62,000 bases of DNA, from positions 14,772,303 to 14,834,302 of the forward strand of contig NC_092581.1 in the NCBI RefSeq assembly GCF_037975245.1, written 5' to 3'. The notes below the pieces were generated by a model. That model was not told where the DNA came from and ran no database searches. It saw nothing but the letters and a program-made list of their open reading frames with translations. The stretch's first letter is position 1. Every line of letters starts with the position of its first letter. Position numbers and translations under genes: made by a program. Source of the DNA: Apostichopus japonicus. Lineage: Eukaryota > Echinodermata > Holothuroidea > Aspidochirotida > Stichopodidae. Shown here piece by piece: positions 36,901 to 48,900 of the stretch.

Positions 36901-39900
36901 TTCCGGTGAAGTAAGGTTCTTCAAACTCTTGTATTTTCCTTTTGCGCGCTTCTCTAAGTTCGCTTCCATGATAGAATAAGTTTTCACTTTGCCGGAGTCG
37001 AAAGCAACCCAGTATATCGATACGTACTACAATGCAATGCTTTAGTTTGTACATTGTATTTCCAGGGAGTTGGTATGTCTGTGATACCCACGCACACGCA
37101 ACTTTTTTCGGGTTGTTGTGAATGAATCTATTTTAAGCAACGGCTCATGAATAAACATACTATTCACTGATTGGTGGAATTCAAACTAGTAGATTTGGAG
37201 AAATGAAAACTTTGTCGTGGACACTCTTACTCGTTATCGACATAAATCGTTAATTACTCGCTAATTAACGCTCTTGGCAGGGTGAAACTTGGATGGTATC
37301 TTAGTTGACTGTTTTATGATTGATACATGTAAAAAAATCGATGCACATGTTAAAAAGGTGGAAAAAAGCGACCCAACGCAAAATGCTGCTTTAACGAACG
37401 TACTGCTTTAACAATAGAAAAGCAGTCTTTAATACAGCACATGTTACTAATATAACCAGGCACTAAAACAATTTAATCAGGGAGTTGTTTCTATACAACT
37501 CCCTGGTTTAATAACCAAAATGAACTGTATGAAATCCTTCAATCAATCCAAGGTCCCGTAACATCCACAGCTATAAATTGATGAATATAAAATCATAGAC
37601 TGGATGCATTCGCCCTGTGTGACTTCAAACCTGCTTCTCTGACGACCCATTATCTTTTTTAATTTTTTTTTGTGATCGCGTTTGAAAATTAAGGTTATTA
37701 TTTATTCTTTTAAGTATTTAATTGTAATGACTTTATAACCAAAAACTTCATGTTAGTTATGAATGAATGAATATTACAGTATGCTGCCGTATTGATTCCG
37801 TGTGAAGTAAAAGTACAACAGTCATATACTTTCCACAGATATAAATTTGAAAGTAACCCAAGAAATAAAGGTGAGAGTTTGAGTTAAAATATCAGTTATA
37901 ATTTGCATAATTGAGTATGGTTACCTGTGACAGTTTATGTTTTTCATTTGGGATTATAACCAATACCAAATCGTGCCACCACCGTTAGCTCCTTATCTAA
38001 TAGAAACCCGGAAGTGCATAGTATTTAAAACCTTTGTGATATTTTTATAGCTTTTAATATATTACTGACATTAAGATCTAAGTGCAAATGCAATTCACCA
38101 TTGGTTTGACTATCGAATCTTTTAATAAACATACAAATAAAATATAACGAATGTCTGATTTTCTCTTATATTATAAAAGCAATCTATTAGACAGAAGTGT
38201 ATGAAAATGCATGAATCGAATGGCATCTTTGGTTTACTGATACTTCATTGTAGAGAGTACCAACAACATATCTGATCAAGTTGATAAATTAATTCTCTTG
38301 CAGTCCAAATAATTTGATTACATTTCCAAATCTTTTAATCAAGCATATAACTCGTTAACACTGCATTAAGGAAGTAAAATATAAGGCATTTTGACTTCAC
38401 CTTCTGGCATGAATTACTTAAAATATAACCAACGGTTCACCTGTCGACATTTAGTCACCAAAGAATTTGAATACATGACACTATTCAGAAATAGATCCAG
38501 AGTGTAATCTCGCCGAAAATGAATCGTGTTTTGCATTAGTATATTACGTGATTATTCCTAGTATATGTTAGACAGTATCAACAATAGCAGTGAAAACAAA
38601 AGCATATTAAGTGGTAACACTCTGTTGACACTTCATCGAATCAGTGAGAAATCAAGTTCTCCAGGCTAAAAATGTATCATTTGGCTTTGGGTACGTCAAC
38701 AAGATCGCTGTCATTCGCAAAATAATGTCACAATTGATGTTTGACACATAACCTGCCTAAAATGGTTACATAGTTAATTCATAACAAGTATATAGCTTGC
38801 TACACTGACAAAATCCAATTTTACTCAAAGTCGCAAAAATCAATGTTTATTTCAAATTCTATTTTTGTTTGTTATTTATCTGACAGGTCCTAACGTCGTT
38901 TTCCAACATGTTCTTTTTTAAACATTTTTATCAGCTACAACACCATCAAATGCCGACACTACAGAATCTTCTCGCACCACAGAAACGCTCACAACTGAAA
39001 TAGCGCCAGAGGTCACTACAGATGTAACAACTCCATCCGAACTTCGTTCGACAGCTGCGACACCTCCATTACCTTCAACGGAAGTAACAAAGGACGTCAC
39101 AACATTATATAAATCACAGTCAACAGTGGCCAGCTCTGATATATATTCATCAGAGGCAACAACTGGCATTTTTACAGACGATAAATCCTCAACAGTTACG
39201 ACAAAGCGGTTACATACAACATACGTCGCAACGTCATCCGAGCGACAGTCAACATTTGAGATGTCGCCGTTATATTCAACAGATGTAACAACCCCGTCTA
39301 AATCACATTCCACTGTTGTTTCGACTCCGTTATCTTCAACTCCCGTAACAACAGGTATGTCTATAAGGTCAACAGTCACAACGTTTACATTATCTTTCAA
39401 CACATTACACAACCCAAACCCTCACTTTGTGTTTAAAGCAAGGATGCTACGTTGACCATTTTCATCGTCAATATGGTACATGAGTTCACAACAACGGTTC
39501 TATCAGTATATCTCAGAATCACGGTTTAGGTTAAGTTTATTTTTCTATATTTTTTTTTATAGAATTTCCAGGGTAAGCGTTATGGTCATTATCAAATGCG
39601 TGCATTGAGATACACAAAAAATCTTGCACATTATAGACCATAGACCACAAAACTTCTCAAACGTGACTAGCTTTATTTCATAAAGCTATCTCAACAGTAT
39701 CCCGTTACTGGGCTGTAATTGGCAAATGATACAAGCATCCAGCGGATGTACAAACGATTTCACTTCTAGCAACGATATGAAATCTCCGGCAAGACAGTTC
39801 ATACTAACCGCACCTAATACTGCATACCGTATGGGAATATATCTATAGTGATGGGTGATAGTATTAAAACAAAATTCGTCTACTTTGAAGTAGTAAAAAA

Positions 39901-42900
39901 TAAGTAGGCCTTATTTCAATTTCTGATAAATCAGCACAGAGCACTTCTTTAGGGGAGTGAAGTGGATCTACACGGGGAGAAATAACAAAAATGGGAACTA
40001 CAATAATATTAGCAGTTCAAAATAAACTTCAAGAAACATCATCTAAAAAGTAGACAAAAATGAAAAACAAATTTCGCCGTCTAAAAAAACACACTCCTAC
40101 AAGCTTTTCAACAGATATCACAAATAATGCATCGATAAGTTTCTTATCATTGAGTAAAAAACTAGTCGAATCTTGAGGCAACCAAAACAGTAAAAAATGC
40201 TAACAAACTTGAATGTTTCTGTTCATAAAGAGTAACAGAAGCTACTTCTGCAATCTATTCAACAGATATCACAAATGATGTATCTACGTCACTAGATACA
40301 ACGGATACTACTACGGTCGAATTTTCCTCCACAACTCCTACGCCTTCCATCATAACAGGTTTGTCGAAAGCAACTTTCTCAAACTTAAAAGAGGAAAGAT
40401 AACAAACCGTGCAAATGTAGAAGTCTCCATTTTGATGGTTGGAAGAAATAAATCTATTTCAAATGCTTCTTCATTGTCGAAATTAGACATTTTTTTCGAG
40501 AAATCGTCGAAAATAACCATTCATATGCACATCTGGTAAGTGATTAGGAGGATCTTATGTGTATTGACAGGTAAGAGGACTTGAAATATTTTGGTTCACT
40601 TTCGAGAAAGACAAAGTAAGTAACATTTTCTACACTTACAGACCAAACAACACACAGGACGACACAGTCAGAAACTACGCAGGAAGGGACAACAGTAACG
40701 GTTAGTACACTAGCGTCAACATTTCCAACTACAGATCAAGATGTATCGACAGAATTAACCTCAAGACTTGCTACATCTCAGTCCGAGTCAACTCCTGCGT
40801 CTTCATTAAGTTATTCAACGGATAAGACGACCGCCGACAAAACGACATTATTTCAAACCACTGATGTTCCGACGAGTGAAGTAACTTCAATGTTTTCAAC
40901 AACTTCTTCAACAATAGGTTTGTCGATACTTTTTCTCTTCTCTTTAATGATATATAAGATCAAAGTAGTATTTAAAAACAAAAGTATACCCCCAGAAGCA
41001 TTAATGTATCTGTGGATAAAGAATATCAGAATCGGGTAAGACTAAATCAAGTTTGTTTCAGTTGAGCCATGAAATCGTCGAAACTTGAGGACACCCTACC
41101 TGTCGAAATGCTAAGTAGATCTCGTTTATTCACAGAGGAGACAACAAATCCCACAATGACGACTGAAGACGAGACAACAGAAGTAACAGGTTTCCTTTCC
41201 ACTAGTGAGACAGTAAGCGAAGAAACAACAACTGATTCCTCGTCTACAGAAGCTACTTCTGCAATCTATTCAACAGATATCACAAGTGATTTATCGACAT
41301 CACTAGATACAACGGATTCTACTACCGTTGAATTTTCTTCCACAACTCCTACGACTTCCATAATAACAGGTTTGTTGAAAGCAACTTTCTTACAACATGT
41401 CAAACAGGAAAGATATCAAACCGTGCAAAGATTGAAGCCTCCATTTTGATGGTTGGAAGAAATAAATCTATTTCAAATGCTTCTTCATTGTCGAAATTAG
41501 ACATTTTTTTCGAGAAATCGTCGAAAATAACCATTCATATGCACATCTGGTAAGTGATTAGGAGGATCTTATGTGTATTGACAGGTAAGAGGACTTGAAA
41601 TATTTTGGTTCACTTTCGAGAAAGACAAAGTAAGTAACATTTTCTACACTTACAGACCAAACAACACAGAGGACGACACAGTCAGAAACTACGCAGGAAG
41701 GGACAACAGTAACGGTTAGTACACTAGCGTCAACATTTCCAACTACAGATCAAGATGTATCGACAGAATTAACCTCAAGACTTGCTACATCTCAGTCCGA
41801 GTCAACTCCTGCGTCTTCATTAAGTTATTCAACGGATAAGACGACCGCCGACAAAACGACATTATTTCAAACCACTGATGTTCCGACGAGTGAAGTAACT
41901 TCAATGTTTTCAACAACTTCTTCAACAATAGGTTTGTCGATACTTTTTCTCTTCTCTTTAATGATATATAAGATCAAAGTAGTATTTAAAAACAAAAGTA
42001 TACCCCCAGAAGCATTAATGTATCTGTGGATAAAGAATATCAGAATCGGGTAAGACTAAATCAAGTTTGTTTCAGTTGAGCCATGAAATCGTCGAAACTT
42101 GAGGACACCCTACCTGTCGAAATGCTAAGTAGATCTCGTTTATTCACAGAGGAGACAACAAATCCCACAATGACGACTGAAGACGAGACAACAGAAGTAA
42201 CAGGTTTCCTTTCCACTAGTGAGACAGTAAGCGAAGAAACAACAACTGATTCCTCGTCTACAGAAGCTACTTCTGCAATCTATTCAACAGATATCACAAG
42301 TGATTTATCGACATCACTAGATACAACGGATTCTACTACCGTTGAATTTTCTTCCACAACTCCTACGACTTCCATAATAACAGGTTTGTTGAAAGCAACT
42401 TTCTTACAACATGTCATACAGGAAAGATATCAAACCGTGCAAAGATTGAAGCCTCCATTTTGATGGTTGGAAGAAATAAATCTATTTCAAATGCTTCTTC
42501 ATTGTCGAAATTAGACATTTTTTTCGAGAAATCGTCGAAAATAACCATTCATATGCACATCTGGTAAGAAATTAGGAGGATCTTATGTGTATTGACAGGT
42601 AAGAGGACTTGAAATATTTTGGTTCACTTTCGAGAAAGACAAAGTAAGTAACATTTTCTACAATTACAGACCAAACAACACAGAGGACGACACAGTCAGA
42701 AACTACGCAGGAAGGGACAACAGTAACGGTTAGTACACTAGCGTCAACATTTCCAACTACAGATCAAGATGTATCGACAGAATTAACCTCAAGACTTGCT
42801 ACATCTCAGTCCGAGTCAACTCCTACGACTTCCGTAATAACAGGTTTGTTGAAAGCAACTTTCTTACAACATGTCAAACAGGAAAGATATCAAACCGTGC

Positions 42901-45900
42901 AAAGATTGAAGCCTCCATTTTGATGGTTGGAAGAAATAAATCTATTTCAAATGCTTCTTCATTGTCGAAATTAGACATTTCTTAGAGAAATCGTCGAAAA
43001 TAACCATTCATATGCACATCTGGTAAGAAATTAGGAGGATCTGATGTGTATTGACAGGTAAGAGGACTTGAAATATTTTGGTTCACTTTCGAGAAAGACA
43101 AAGTAAGTAACATTTTCAACACTTACAGACCAAACAACACACAGGACGACACAGTCAGAAACTACGCAGGAAGGGACAACAGTAACGGTTAGTACACTAG
43201 CGTCAACATTTCCAACTACAGATCAAGATGTATCGACAGAATTAACCTCAAGACTTGCTACATCTCAGTCCGAGTCAACTCCTGCGTCTTCATTAAGTTA
43301 TTCAACGGATAAGACGACCGCCGACAAAACGACATTATTTCAAACCACTGATGTTCCGACGAGTGAAGTAACTTCAATGTTTTCAACAACTTCTTCAACA
43401 ATAGGTTTGTCGATACTTTTTCTCTTCTCTTTAATGATATATAAGATCAAAGTAGTATTTAAAAACAAAAGTATACCCCCAGAAGCATTAATGTATCTGT
43501 GGATAAAGAATATCAGAATCGGGTAAGACTAAATCAAGTTTGTTTCAGTTGAGCCATGAAATCGTCGAAACTTGAGGACACCCTACCTGTCGAAATGCTA
43601 AGTAGATCTCGTTTATTCACAGAGGAGACAACAAATCCCACAATGACGACTGAAGACGAGACAACAGAAGTAACAGGTTTCCTTTCCACTAGTGAGACAG
43701 TAAGCGAAGAAACAACAACTGATTCCTCGTCTACAGAAGCTACTTCTGCAATCTATTCAACAGATATCACAAGTGATTTATCGACATCACTAGATACAAC
43801 GGATTCTACTACCGTTGAATTTTCTTCCACAACTCCTACGACTTCCATAATAACAGGTTTGTTGAAAGCAACTTTCTTACAACATGTCAAACAGGAAAGA
43901 TATCAAACCGTGCAAAGATTGAAGCCTCCATTTTGATGGTTGGAAGAAATAAATCTATTTCAAATGCTTCTTCATTGTCGAAATTAGACATTTTTTTCGA
44001 GAAATCGTCGAAAATAACCATTCATATGCACATCTGGTAAGTGATTAGGAGGATCTTATGTGTATTGACAGGTAAGAGGACTTGAAATATTTTGGTTCAC
44101 TTTCGAGAAAGACAAAGTAAGTAACATTTTCTACACTTACAGACCAAACAACACAGAGGACGACACAGTCAGAAACTACGCAGGAAGGGACAACAGTAAC
44201 GGTTAGTACACTAGCGTCAACATTTCCAACTACAGATCAAGATGTATCGACAGAATTAACCTCAAGACTTGCTACATCTCAGTCCGAGTCAACTCCTGCG
44301 TCTTCATTAAGTTATTCAACGGATAAGACGACCGCCGACAAAACGACATTATTTCAAACCACTGATGTTCCGACGAGTGAAGTAACTTCAATGTTTTCAA
44401 CAACTTCTTCAACAATAGGTTTGTCGATACTTTTTCTCTTCTCTTTAATGATATATAAGATCAAAGTAGTATTTAAAAACAAAAGTATACCCCCAGAAGC
44501 ATTAATGTATCTGTGGATAAAGAATATCAGAATCGGGTAAGACTAAATCAAGTTTGTTTCAGTTGAGCCATGAAATCGTCGAAACTTGAGGACACCCTAC
44601 CTGTCGAAATGCTAAGTAGATCTCGTTTATTCACAGAGGAGACAACAAATCCCACAATGACGACTGAAGACGAGACAACAGAAGTAACAGGTTTCCTTTC
44701 CACTAGTGAGACAGTAAGCGAAGAAACAACAACTGATTCCTCGTCTACAGAAGCTACTTCTGCAATCTATTCAACAGATATCACAAGTGATTTATCGACA
44801 TCACTAGATACAACGGATTCTACTACCGTTGAATTTTCTTCCACAACTCCTACGACTTCCATAATAACAGGTTTGTTGAAAGCAACTTTCTTACAACATG
44901 TCATACAGGAAAGATATCAAACCGTGCAAAGATTGAAGCCTCCATTTTGATGGTTGGAAGAAATAAATCTATTTCAAATGCTTCTTCATTGTCGAAATTA
45001 GACATTTTTTTCGAGAAATCGTCGAAAATAACCATTCATATGCACATCTGGTAAGTGATTAGGAGGATCTTATGTGTATTGACAGGTAAGAGGACTTGAA
45101 ATATTTTGGTTCACTTTCGAGAAAGACAAAGTAAGTAACATTTTCTACACTTACAGACCAAACAACACAGAGGACGACACAGTCAGAAACTACGCAGGAA
45201 GGGACAACAGTAACGGTTAGTACACTAGCGTCAACATTTCCAACTACAGATCAAGATGTATCGACAGAATTAACCTCAAGACTTGCTACATCTCAGTCCG
45301 AGTCAACTCCTGCGTCTTCATTAAGTTATTCAACGGATAAGACGACCGCCGACAAAACGACATTATTTCAAACCACTGATGTTCCGACGAGTGAAGTAAC
45401 TTCAATGTTTTCAACAACTTCTTCAACAATAGGTTTGTCGATACTTTTTCTCTTCTCTTTAATGATATATAAGATCAAAGTAGTATTTAAAAACAAAAGT
45501 ATACCCCCAGAAGCATTAATGTATATGTGGATAAAGAATATCAGAATCGGGTAAGACTAAATCAAGTTTGTTTCAGTTGAGCCATGAAATCGTCGAAACT
45601 TGAGGACACCCTACCTGTCGAAATGCTAAGTAGATCTCGTTTATTTACAGAGGAGACAACAAATCCCACAATGACGACTGAAGACGAGACAACAGAAGTA
45701 ACAGGTTTCCTTTCCACTAGTGAGACAGTAAGCGAAGAAACAACAACTGATTCCTCGTCTACAGAAGCTACTTCTGCAATCTATTCAACAGATATCACAA
45801 GTGATGTATCGACATCACTAGATACAACGGATTCTACTACCGTTGAATTTTCTTCCACAACTCCTACGACTTCCATAATAACAGGTTTGTTGAAAGCAAC

Positions 45901-48900
45901 TTTCTTACAACATGTCAAACAGGAAAGATATCAAACCGTGCAAAGATTGAAGCCTCCATTTTGATGGTTGGAAGAAATAAATCTATTTCAAATGCTTCTT
46001 CATTGTCGAAATTAGACATTTTTTTCGAGAAATCGTCGAAAATAACCATTCATATGCACATCTGGTAAGTGATTAGGAGGATCTTATGTGTATTGACAGG
46101 TAAGAGGACTTGAAATATTTTGGTTCACTTTCGAGAAAGACAAAGTAAGTAACATTTTCTACACTTACAGACCAAACAACACAGAGGACGACACAGTCAG
46201 AAACTACGCAGGAAGGGACAACAGTAACGGTTAGTACACTAGCGTCAACATTTCCAACTACAGATCAAGATGTATCGACAGAATTAACCTCAAGACTTGC
46301 TACATCTCAGTCCGAGTCAACTCCTGCGTCTTCATTAAGTTATTCAACGGATAAGACGACCGCCGACAAAACGACATTATTTCAAACCACTGATGTTCCG
46401 ACGAGTGAAGTAACTTCAATGTTTTCAACAACTTCTTCAACAATAGGTTTGTCGATACTTTTTCTCTTCTCTTTAATGATATATAAGATCAAAGTAGTAT
46501 TTAAAAACAAAAGTATACCCCCAGAAGCATTAATGTATCTGTGGATAAAGAATATCAGAATCGGGTAAGACTAAATCAAGTTTGTTTCAGTTGAGCCATG
46601 AAATCGTCGAAACTTGAGGACACCCTACCTGTCGAAATGCTAAGTAGATCTCGTTTATTCACAGAGGAGACAACAAATCCCACAATGACGACTGAAGACG
46701 AGACAACAGAAGTAACAGGTTTCCTTTCCACTAGTGAGACAGTAAGCGAAGAAACAACAACTGATTCCTCGTCTACAGAAGCTACTTCTGCAATCTATTC
46801 AACAGATATCACAAGTGATTTATCGACATCACTAGATACAACGGATTCTACTACCGTTGAATTTTCTTCCACAACTCCTACGACTTCCATAATAACAGGT
46901 TTGTTGAAAGCAACTTTCTTACAACATGTCATACAGGAAAGATATCAAACCGTGCAAAGATTGAAGCCTCCATTTTGATGGTTGGAAGAAATAAATCTAT
47001 TTCAAATGCTTCTTCATTGTCGAAATTAGACATTTTTTTCGAGAAATCGTCGAAAATAACCATTCATATGCACATCTGGTAAGAAATTAGGAGGATCTTA
47101 TGTGTATTGACAGGTAAGAGGACTTGAAATATTTTGGTTCACTTTCGAGAAAGACAAAGTAAGTAACATTTTCTACAATTACAGACCAAACAACACAGAG
47201 GACGACACAGTCAGAAACTACGCAGGAAGGGACAACAGTAACGGTTAGTACACTAGCGTCAACATTTCCAACTACAGATCAAGATGTATCGACAGAATTA
47301 ACCTCAAGACTTGCTACATCTCAGTCCGAGTCAACTCCTACGACTTCCGTAATAACAGGTTTGTTGAAAGCAACTTTCTTACAACATGTCAAACAGGAAA
47401 GATATCAAACCGTGCAAAGATTGAAGCCTCCATTTTGATGGTTGGAAGAAATAAATCTATTTCAAATGCTTCTTCATTGTCGAAATTAGACATTTCTTAG
47501 AGAAATCGTCGAAAATAACCATTCATATGCACATCTGGTAAGAAATTAGGAGGATCTGATGTGTATTGACAGGTAAGAGGACTTGAAATATTTTGGTTCA
47601 CTTTCGAGAAAGACAAAGTAAGTAACATTTTCAACACTTACAGACCAAACAACACACAGGACGACACAGTCAGAAACTACGCAGGAAGGGACAACAGTAA
47701 CGGTTAGTACACTAGCGTCAACATTTCCAACTACAGATCAAGATGTATCGACAGAATTAACCTCAAGACTTGCTACATCTCAGTCCGAGTCAACTCCTGC
47801 GTCTTCATTAAGTTATTCAACGGATAAGACGACCGCCGACAAAACGACATTATTTCAAACCACTGATGTTCCGACGAGTGAAGTAACTTCAATGTTTTCA
47901 ACAACTTCTTCAACAATAGGTTTGTCGATACTTTTTCTCTTCTCTTTAATGATATATAAGATCAAAGTAGTATTTAAAAACAAAAGTATACCCCCAGAAG
48001 CATTAATGTATCTGTGGATAAAGAATATCAGAATCGGGTAAGACTAAATCAAGTTTGTTTCAGTTGAGCCATGAAATCGTCGAAACTTGAGGACACCCTA
48101 CCTGTCGAAATGCTAAGTAGATCTCGTTTATTCACAGAGGAGACAACAAATCCCACAATGACGACTGAAGACGAGACAACAGAAGTAACAGGTTTCCTTT
48201 CCACTAGTGAGACAGTAAGCGAAGAAACAACAACTGATTCCTCGTCTACAGAAGCTACTTCTGCAATCTATTCAACAGATATCACAAGTGATTTATCGAC
48301 ATCACTAGATACAACGGATTCTACTACCGTTGAATTTTCTTCCACAACTCCTACGACTTCCATAATAACAGGTTTGTTGAAAGCAACTTTCTTACAACAT
48401 GTCAAACAGGAAAGATATCAAACCGTGCAAAGATTGAAGCCTCCATTTTGATGGTTGGAAGAAATAAATCTATTTCAAATGCTTCTTCATTGTCGAAATT
48501 AGACATTTTTTTCGAGAAATCGTCGAAAATAACCATTCATATGCACATCTGGTAAGTGATTAGGAGGATCTTATGTGTATTGACAGGTAAGAGGACTTGA
48601 AATATTTTGGTTCACTTTCGAGAAAGACAAAGTAAGTAACATTTTCTACACTTACAGACCAAACAACACACAGGACGACACAGTCAGAAACTACGCAGGA
48701 AGGGACAACAGTAACGGTTAGTACACTAGCGTCAACATTTCCAACTACAGATCAAGATGTATCGACAGAATTAACCTCAAGACTTGCTACATCTCAGTCC
48801 GAGTCAACTCCTGCGTCTTCATTAAGTTATTCAACGGATAAGACGACCGCCGACAAAACGACATTATTTCAAACCACTGATGTTCCGACGAGTGAAGTAA

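Larger units (their letters stand above)
30925..36987 (-). pseudogene. DDE transposase gene of the TTAA transposon (12 exons, broken)
   Basis: Minus-strand exons in order: 36,987-36,758; 35,550-35,401; 34,962-34,819; 34,688-34,435; 33,882-33,603; 33,475-33,240; 32,983-32,910; 32,800-32,693; 32,510-31,681; 31,488-31,420; 31,303-31,213; 31,164-30,925. Phases agree at every junction once the lesions are discounted, giving 693 codons plus stop. Layout: basic N-terminus, acidic Ser-rich linker, Cys/His region (ICAHGHVSKIWHSQP), then the catalytic core. Likely catalytic residues are D of GDGRNDSPGH, D of VVTDAHPQI and E of VVGDHEW, with FDVWHGAKNIGKKL between the second and third. The family is common as unnamed proteins in animals; I call it Kolobok-like from motif memory plus TTAA. 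Lesions: frameshift near 34,500, TAG at 33,649-33,651, 1-bp loss near 33,369, and a MITE at 31,763-32,378. Confidence 0.75.
27329..37390. mobile_element. 10-kb TTAA-flanked DNA transposon (Kolobok-like) with transposase and P2X7-type passenger gene
   Basis: The left end AGCAGCACTTTGCGT and the inward-read right end AGCAGCATTTTGCGT match at 14 of 15 positions. TTAA lies directly outside both (27,325-27,328 and 37,391-37,394). The similarity stops after these termini. Between them lie two convergent genes and nothing of the host gene: a P2X7 C-terminal-like gene (+) and a DDE transposase gene (-). TTAA target duplication together with this transposase type fits Kolobok as known from animals; Sola3 and piggyBac share the TTAA but have other transposases. 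Both genes are damaged, so this copy is no longer autonomous. Confidence 0.72.

Noticed and set aside
38918-39412. 164-codon minus-strand frame rich in Val/Asp
   Set aside because: It is the mirror of the Thr/Ser-rich exon on the + strand, and has no splice or start support.
41069-41449. Identical 126-codon ATG-to-stop frames repeated twenty times
   Set aside because: Each starts in the intron upstream of exon A and runs past its donor into the next intron. The supported coding part is only the phase 1 exon in the middle. They are not twenty separate genes.
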